Notes under the pieces: model-generated
The model's input: only the letters and a program-made list of their open reading frames with translations
What the model was told of the DNA's origin: nothing
Database searches by the model: none
Program-made: the position numbers and the translations under genes
Shown: positions 59,752 to 64,000 of the stretch, in pieces
Position numbering within the stretch: position 1 is the first letter of the stretch
Layout of the letters: each line of letters opens with the position of its first letter
Origin: Nocardioides faecalis
GTDB taxonomy: Bacteria; Actinomycetota; Actinomycetes; Propionibacteriales; Nocardioidaceae
Length of the DNA: 64,000 nt
Assembly: GCF_018388425.1 (NCBI RefSeq)
Contig: NZ_CP074406.1
Coordinates: 2,976,001-3,040,000, forward strand
Direction of reading: 5' to 3'

Positions 59752-60747
59752 TCAGGGGCGGGCACTCACCCGGTCCACGAAGGCCTGGTCCTGCGATCGG
59801 TCTCCGAGCCGGCAGCCCCAGGTGCTGACGATCTCGAGGTCGTGCTCTGGCGAGGGCGTCACGAGGAAGGCCGCACGCGCCCCCAGTCCGTGCCCGCCTG
59901 CGCGCTGGTTGGCGACGACGGGCAGCTCCTCGATGGCCTGCTGACCGTCCAGGGAGAGCCGGGCGCTGCCTCCCATCGCACCCGGCCGACAGCCTCCCCC
60001 CTGTCCTCGGACCTGGTCGGCACGCAGCCAGGTCTGGGCGGTGGCGACCGCCCAGATCGCGCCCGGCTCGGCCTGGGACGCCCACCCGAGACCCTCCAGG
60101 TACGGGTACTGCCACAGGTCGTAGCGGCAGGTGCGCACCGGGGCGGCGCCGGCGCCTTCCGGCCGGTCCTCCGTCTCCTCGCCGCAGCTCAGCAGCTCCA
60201 GGCGCGTGCTCGCGTCGTACAGACCGGCGGACTCGCCCTCATCTCGGCGACCGGACTCGTCGACGCTCTGTGGGACGCCGTCGAACTCGACCTCGAGCGA
60301 GAGCCCGTCGTCGGAGCTCTGCTCCACCTCGAGGTAGGAGAGCTCGTCAGCGGCGCTGAACGGCACCGGGTACGACGCGCCACCGATGACCAGGCTCACC
60401 CGGGTGAGCTCGGCCGGATCCACCGCAGGATCCTGCGGTGCCGTCGCCGGGGTCCCCTCGAGGTCGCGGTACTCGACCCGGATCGGCACGAAGGCACGGT
60501 CACCGTCAGCCTCGATCGCCTCGCCGGACGCGACCTGTGCCGCCGGGATCGTCCGGACCTGCCCCCCCACCGTGAGCCGCACCCGCCCGGTCGGCAGCTG
60601 CACCCACAGGGTGGGCCCCACCACCTTCACAGGCCTGGCACCGGCCAGGTCCGGAGCGCTTGGGGCACCGCACCCGGCAAGCAGCGAGGCAACCACTGCT
60701 AGGGCCCCGACGGCCCCGAGGGCCGTGGCCCCGGAGGGGCGGCTCAC
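59752..60747 (-). CDS. hypothetical lipoprotein
   Basis: A 331-residue secreted lipoprotein: hydrophobic signal ALGAVGALAVVASLLAGC with lipobox LAGC (Cys26). The mature part is beta-rich: VKVVGPTLWVQLPTGRVRLT, VPIRVEYRDLEGTPAT, VSLVIGGASYPVPFSAADEL, then two pairs of Cys (ELLSCGEETED, RTCRYDLWQYPYLEGLGWAS). I do not recognise the family. The start overlaps the stop of the next upstream gene (GTGA), so the two are co-translated and probably work together at the cell surface. Confidence 0.65.
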   Translation of the reverse strand: MSRPSGATALGAVGALAVVASLLAGCGAPSAPDLAGARPVKVVGPTLWVQLPTGRVRLTVGGQVRTIPAAQVASGEAIEADGDRAFVPIRVEYRDLEGTPATAPQDPAVDPAELTRVSLVIGGASYPVPFSAADELSYLEVEQSSDDGLSLEVEFDGVPQSVDESGRRDEGESAGLYDASTRLELLSCGEETEDRPEGAGAAPVRTCRYDLWQYPYLEGLGWASQAEPGAIWAVATAQTWLRADQVRGQGGGCRPGAMGGSARLSLDGQQAIEELPVVANQRAGGHGLGARAAFLVTPSPEHDLEIVSTWGCRLGDRSQDQAFVDRVSARP

Positions 60748-62180
60748 AGCAGCGCGCGCACGTCGTCGGTGTCGTTGAGGTTGCGTCGCTCGACCTCGTT
60801 CTCGATCCGCCGGTAGTCACCGCTGATCGCCTCGTCGGTCATGCCGATGAGGGCAGCCGCCTCCTCGAGCTTGTCCGCGGCCGCCTCCAGGTCGCCCGAC
60901 AACCCGGTGAGCAACGCAGAGGTGCGCGTCTGCAGTGCATCGAACTGCGACCAAGCACCGTTCGGGGCGAGGCCGACGCCACCCTCGCGCCGGAACCCGT
61001 CGTCGGCGGTGACGGTGAGGTAACTCTCGGCCTTGCGCAGGTCCGCGGCGACCGAGGGAAGCCACAGCTCGGTGATCTGCGCGATCATCCGCTTGTCGAC
61101 GATGAGGCCCTGTCGTGCGCTGAGCACCTCGCCGGTGGGTGCGGAGGTGAGCTCGGGGGCCGTGAGCTCGCACGAGCCGCTGTCGGCGAACACCTTCGCC
61201 GACGTCAGCAGGTCCCGGATCCCGACCTCCTGGACCTCGATCTGCTTGTCCAGCGCGTCGAGCCAGGCCTCCATGTTGGCCAGCACGGTGTCCGGGTGGT
61301 CCGCCCCCAGCGGAAGGTCTTCGAAGGAGGTGTCCGCGGTCTTCGCGGCCTCCACCCCGGCTCCGATCGCGGCGGCACCGCTGATCGCACCGAACAGGGC
61401 CACGGAGCCGCCGAGCGTCGGCACCGCGGCGAGCGCGGTGCCGATCGCAGCCACCACGGTGAGCCCCAACACCAGGCTCCCGTCGGGACCACCGTCCGGA
61501 CCGGACGACTTCATTGCCTGGAGTGCGTCGTGCTCGAAGTTCGCGACGTCGTCCGAGGCCCGTCCCCACACCTCGCCCTGGGCGCGGCTCGCCACTGCGA
61601 GCGCGGAGATCAACATGTCCTGCCCGCCCACGGTCGCCGGCAGGTCGTTGACGTAGTAGTCGGAGAACGCCTCGGCGTAGCGCCCGTTGAGGTCCCCGGC
61701 CCGGGACTTGAGTCGCTCCAGGTCTCCGGCGAGCCGGGAGTTCACGTCCCCGGCGGCGTCCCCGGTGCCGGTCAGGTTCTCCGGGTCGATGTTGAGCTCG
61801 CGGGCCGCCCAGTCGAGCAGCGCGGCCGAGGTGTATCGGCTCGGCAGGTTCTGCCACTTGGTGAACAGGTCCTCGATCAGCGGCGGCCACTTCTCGATCG
61901 CCGCGAGCGCCTGGGCGACCAGGAGGTCCCGGCTCAGCTCCCCCGTGGCGCCCCCGTGCTCGGTGGAGTACTCGCCGGAGTAGGTGTTCACCTCGATCGT
62001 CGCGTAGGTGTAGGAGTACGCCGTGCTGGCATTGATCTCACGCTTGAGGGAGTACTCGCCGGTGGACTCCCAGGCGCTGGCATCGTGCATCAGCTCCGCC
62101 TTCGCCGCCGCTGCCGCGATCAACCGGCTGTAGAGCCCTACCGACCTGCCACCACCGCCACCACCGTCGTCATGCACCAC
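60744..62180 (-). CDS. hypothetical helical protein, possible WXG100/LXG-like
   Basis: A 478-residue, mostly helical protein that I do not recognise. It starts with a short GGGGGG-containing segment. Its N-terminal half is rich in helices with WE and W motifs (AIEKWPPLIEDLFTKWQNLP). A central hydrophobic, Gly/Ala-rich stretch (about residues 234-272, SLVLGLTVVAAIGTALAAVP, GSVALFGAISGAAAIGAGVE) could insert in a membrane. The C-terminal half is a long helical region (ALQTRTSALLTGLSGDLEAA, DKLEEAAALIGMTDEAISGD). Such layout recalls secreted WXG/LXG-type or ESX-associated proteins, but no ESX gene is present. Its stop overlaps the lipoprotein start. Confidence 0.5.
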   Translation of the reverse strand: MVHDDGGGGGGRSVGLYSRLIAAAAAKAELMHDASAWESTGEYSLKREINASTAYSYTYATIEVNTYSGEYSTEHGGATGELSRDLLVAQALAAIEKWPPLIEDLFTKWQNLPSRYTSAALLDWAARELNIDPENLTGTGDAAGDVNSRLAGDLERLKSRAGDLNGRYAEAFSDYYVNDLPATVGGQDMLISALAVASRAQGEVWGRASDDVANFEHDALQAMKSSGPDGGPDGSLVLGLTVVAAIGTALAAVPTLGGSVALFGAISGAAAIGAGVEAAKTADTSFEDLPLGADHPDTVLANMEAWLDALDKQIEVQEVGIRDLLTSAKVFADSGSCELTAPELTSAPTGEVLSARQGLIVDKRMIAQITELWLPSVAADLRKAESYLTVTADDGFRREGGVGLAPNGAWSQFDALQTRTSALLTGLSGDLEAAADKLEEAAALIGMTDEAISGDYRRIENEVERRNLNDTDDVRALL

Positions 62181-62260
62181 AACTCACCCCGCGTCCGAGT
62201 CCGTCATCGTCGGCGGGTCTTCTGCCCTGAGACACTGCAGGCAAACCGTAGGTGCGGGTC

Positions 62261-63238
62261 TCAGCTGCTCTCGTCGTAGGCGGCGAGGATCCGGTCGGCG
62301 GCCAACGGCGCGGTGAGCTCGCCGTCGAGCAGCGCGCTGCGCACCTGCCCGGAGACGGCCTTCACCGCCGCGTTGTGCCGCAACCGCTGGTCCAGCTCGT
62401 CGCGGACCAGCGCCCAGGTGAACTCGAGCTGCTGCTCGGCGCGCTTGCGGGCCAGGCCGGCCTCGCCCAGGTGCTCGCGGTGCGCCTGCACCTGCGCCCA
62501 CACCTCGTCGACCCGCTGGCCGGTGAGGCCGGAGCAGGTGACCACCGGCGGTGCCCACTCGTCGTGACCGCGGACCAGGCGCAGCGCACCGGCGAGCTCA
62601 CGGGCGGCGCTGCGCGCCTCCTGCTCACGGTCGCCGTCGGCCTTGTTGACCGCGATCACGTCGGCGAGCTCGAGGATGCCCTTCTTGATGCCTTGGAGCT
62701 GGTCCCCGGTGCGGGCCAGGGTGAGGAACAAGAAGGTGTCGACCATCCCGGCGACGGTCACCTCGGACTGGCCGACGCCGACGGTCTCGACCAGCACCAC
62801 GTCGTACCCGGCGGCCTCGAGGACCGACATCGCCTGCACGGTGGCGCGGGCGACGCCGCCCAGCGTGCCGGCCGACGGCGAGGGCCGGATGAACGCGTTC
62901 GGGTCGCAGGACAGCTGCGCCATCCGGGTCTTGTCGCCCAGCACCGAGCCGCCGGTGCGCACCGAGGAGGGGTCCACCGCGAGCACCCCGACCTTGTGCC
63001 CGGCGGCCGTGAGCCGACCGCCGAGCGCCTCGATGAAGGTCGACTTGCCCACCCCGGGCACGCCGGAGATGCCGATCCGGACCGCCGGCGGCGCCTCGGT
63101 GTGCCCGGCCAGCTCGGTCAGCAGCCGCCGGGCCGTCTCCCGGTGCCGCGGGGCGGTCGACTCGACGAGCGTGATGGCACGGGCCACCTGCGCGCGCCGG
63201 CCCGCCCGGATCCCGTCGAGCAGCTGCTCAACGTCCAC
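62261..63238 (-). CDS. meaB: methylmalonyl-CoA mutase-associated GTPase MeaB
   Basis: A 325-residue G3E-type GTPase. P-loop GISGVPGVGKSTFIEALGGR, switch VLAVDPSSVRTGGSVLGDKT, RMAQLSCDPNAFIRPSPSAG, then VLVETVGVGQSEVTVAGMVD and ADVIAVNKADGD (base recognition). MeaB protects and reloads adenosylcobalamin in methylmalonyl-CoA mutase. It starts at GTG 63238, 10 bp after the mutase stop, so the two are co-transcribed. Together they work in propionyl-CoA/methylmalonyl-CoA metabolism. Confidence 0.95.
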   Translation of the reverse strand: MDVEQLLDGIRAGRRAQVARAITLVESTAPRHRETARRLLTELAGHTEAPPAVRIGISGVPGVGKSTFIEALGGRLTAAGHKVGVLAVDPSSVRTGGSVLGDKTRMAQLSCDPNAFIRPSPSAGTLGGVARATVQAMSVLEAAGYDVVLVETVGVGQSEVTVAGMVDTFLFLTLARTGDQLQGIKKGILELADVIAVNKADGDREQEARSAARELAGALRLVRGHDEWAPPVVTCSGLTGQRVDEVWAQVQAHREHLGEAGLARKRAEQQLEFTWALVRDELDQRLRHNAAVKAVSGQVRSALLDGELTAPLAADRILAAYDESS

Positions 63239-63248
63239 CCGCGCGCCC

Positions 63249-64000
63249 TCAGTGCCCGAGGAGGTCGCGGAGCTTGGCCAGCAGGTCCAGCGCCGACTCG
63301 GCGATCACCGTGCCGGGCAGGAACACCGAGGCGGCGCCCATCTCCTTGAGGGTGGGCACGTCGTCGGGCGGGATGACGCCCCCGATGACGACCATGATGT
63401 CGTCACGGCCCTGCTCGGCCAGCGCGTTCTTGAGCGCCGGGAGCAGGGCGAGGTGGCCGGCGGCCAGCGACGAGACACCGACGATGTGCACGTCGGCATC
63501 GATCGCCTGCTGCGCGACCTCCTCGGGCGTGGAGAACAGCGGCCCCACGTCGACGTCGAAGCCCATGTCGGCGAAGGCGGACACGACCACCTTCTGGCCG
63601 CGGTCGTGACCGTCCTGGCCCATCTTGGCGACCAGGATCCGCGGCCGGCGGCCCTCGGCCTCCGCGAACTCGTCGGTCGCGGTGCGGACCTGTCCGAGCA
63701 GGGTGTCGCCCGCCTCGTTCGCCTCGTCCCGGTACACGCCGGAGATGGTACGGATGACCGCCTGGTGCCGGCCGTAGACCTTCTCCAGCGCCGCCGAGAT
63801 CTCGCCCACGGTGGCCTTGTTGCGCGCGGCCACGACGGCCAGGTCGAGCAGGTTGCCCTCCCCGGTGTCGGCGGAGCGGGTGAGCGCCTCCAGCGCGGCC
63901 TCGACCTCGCCGGCGTCGCGCTCGGCGCGCAGCCGCTCGAGCTTGGCGATCTGGGCGCGGTAGACCTCGTCGTTGTCGACCTTGAGCACCTCGAGCGGGT
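63249..64000 (-). CDS. scpA: methylmalonyl-CoA mutase large subunit, C-terminal part
   Basis: The gene runs off the right edge; the last 250 or so residues are visible. They include the linker (LERLRAERDAGEVEAALEAL, GRHQAVIRTISGVYRDEANE) and the B12-binding domain with RILVAKMGQDGHDRGQKVVV (DxHxxG, His ligand of cobalt), VHIVGVSSLAAGHLALLPAL and DDIMVVIGGVIPPDDVPTLK. The large subunit isomerises methylmalonyl-CoA to succinyl-CoA. The small subunit gene is expected further right. Confidence 0.95.
   Translation of the reverse strand, partial: PLEVLKVDNDEVYRAQIAKLERLRAERDAGEVEAALEALTRSADTGEGNLLDLAVVAARNKATVGEISAALEKVYGRHQAVIRTISGVYRDEANEAGDTLLGQVRTATDEFAEAEGRRPRILVAKMGQDGHDRGQKVVVSAFADMGFDVDVGPLFSTPEEVAQQAIDADVHIVGVSSLAAGHLALLPALKNALAEQGRDDIMVVIGGVIPPDDVPTLKEMGAASVFLPGTVIAESALDLLAKLRDLLGH

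Overview
The window reads as chromosomal DNA of a high-G+C actinobacterium, most likely of the Nocardioides/Nocardioidaceae type. The reasons are the strong G/C bias at third codon positions, frequent GTG and TTG starts with ATGA, GTGA and TTGA stop/start overlaps, S14 of the zinc-binding kind, an L17 with a long acidic tail, an Rv1747-like FHA-ABC exporter and the methylmalonyl-CoA mutase/MeaB pair. The genus is an inference from gene content; no 16S rRNA or tRNA gene was found here.

Layout. 1-8 kb: end of an ABC permease, a thioesterase-like protein, the divergent lysG/lysE exporter pair, a small HNH protein, SRPBCC proteins, a graveyard holding two unrelated gene fragments, a GNAT protein and several hypotheticals. 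8.09-14.14 kb: an accessory region lying against the 3' end of ychF. It is bounded and subdivided by three direct copies of a 13-bp sequence identical to the end of ychF. Inside are an AbiEii-type toxin with a XRE antitoxin, an IS3 remnant, a complete IS256-type transposon (26-bp inverted repeats, 9-bp target duplication) that also carries a hemerythrin gene, and a small HTH regulator/serine beta-lactamase-like operon with two identical palindromic operators. 14.1-18.3 kb: ychF, exonuclease III, a DUF6542-like membrane protein, a Sua5/YciO protein and ispH.

18.4-41.3 kb is the ribosomal protein super-cluster, all on the minus strand. It runs rpsJ to rplO, then secY-adk-map, and later infA-rpmJ-rpsM-rpsK-rpsD-rpoA-rplQ. 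The two parts are separated by about 6.6 kb of co-oriented non-ribosomal genes: isochorismate synthase, a TerC-family protein behind a probable yybP-ykoY manganese riboswitch, the FHA-ABC transporter and an LLM oxidoreductase.

41.8-48.7 kb: a translationally coupled operon of a membrane protein with a collagen-like GVPG tract, a DUF4129 protein, a DUF4350 protein, a MoxR ATPase and a DUF58 protein, followed by a P-loop kinase and a C39-like protein. 48.7-58.5 kb: nucleoside salvage and uptake, with add, deoA and cdd on the minus strand and a BMP lipoprotein/ABC importer on the plus strand. An AbiEi/DUF559-type gene in this stretch is bracketed by two inverted arrays of 22-bp tandem repeats. 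58.5-64 kb: an M20 amidohydrolase, a lipoprotein coupled to an unrecognised helical protein, meaB, and the end of the methylmalonyl-CoA mutase large subunit, which runs off the window.

The most unusual items are the hemerythrin-carrying IS256-type transposon, the repeats at the ychF 3' end, the inverted 22-bp arrays around the AbiEi/DUF559 gene, and the double-operator, apparently leaderless HTH/beta-lactamase operon.
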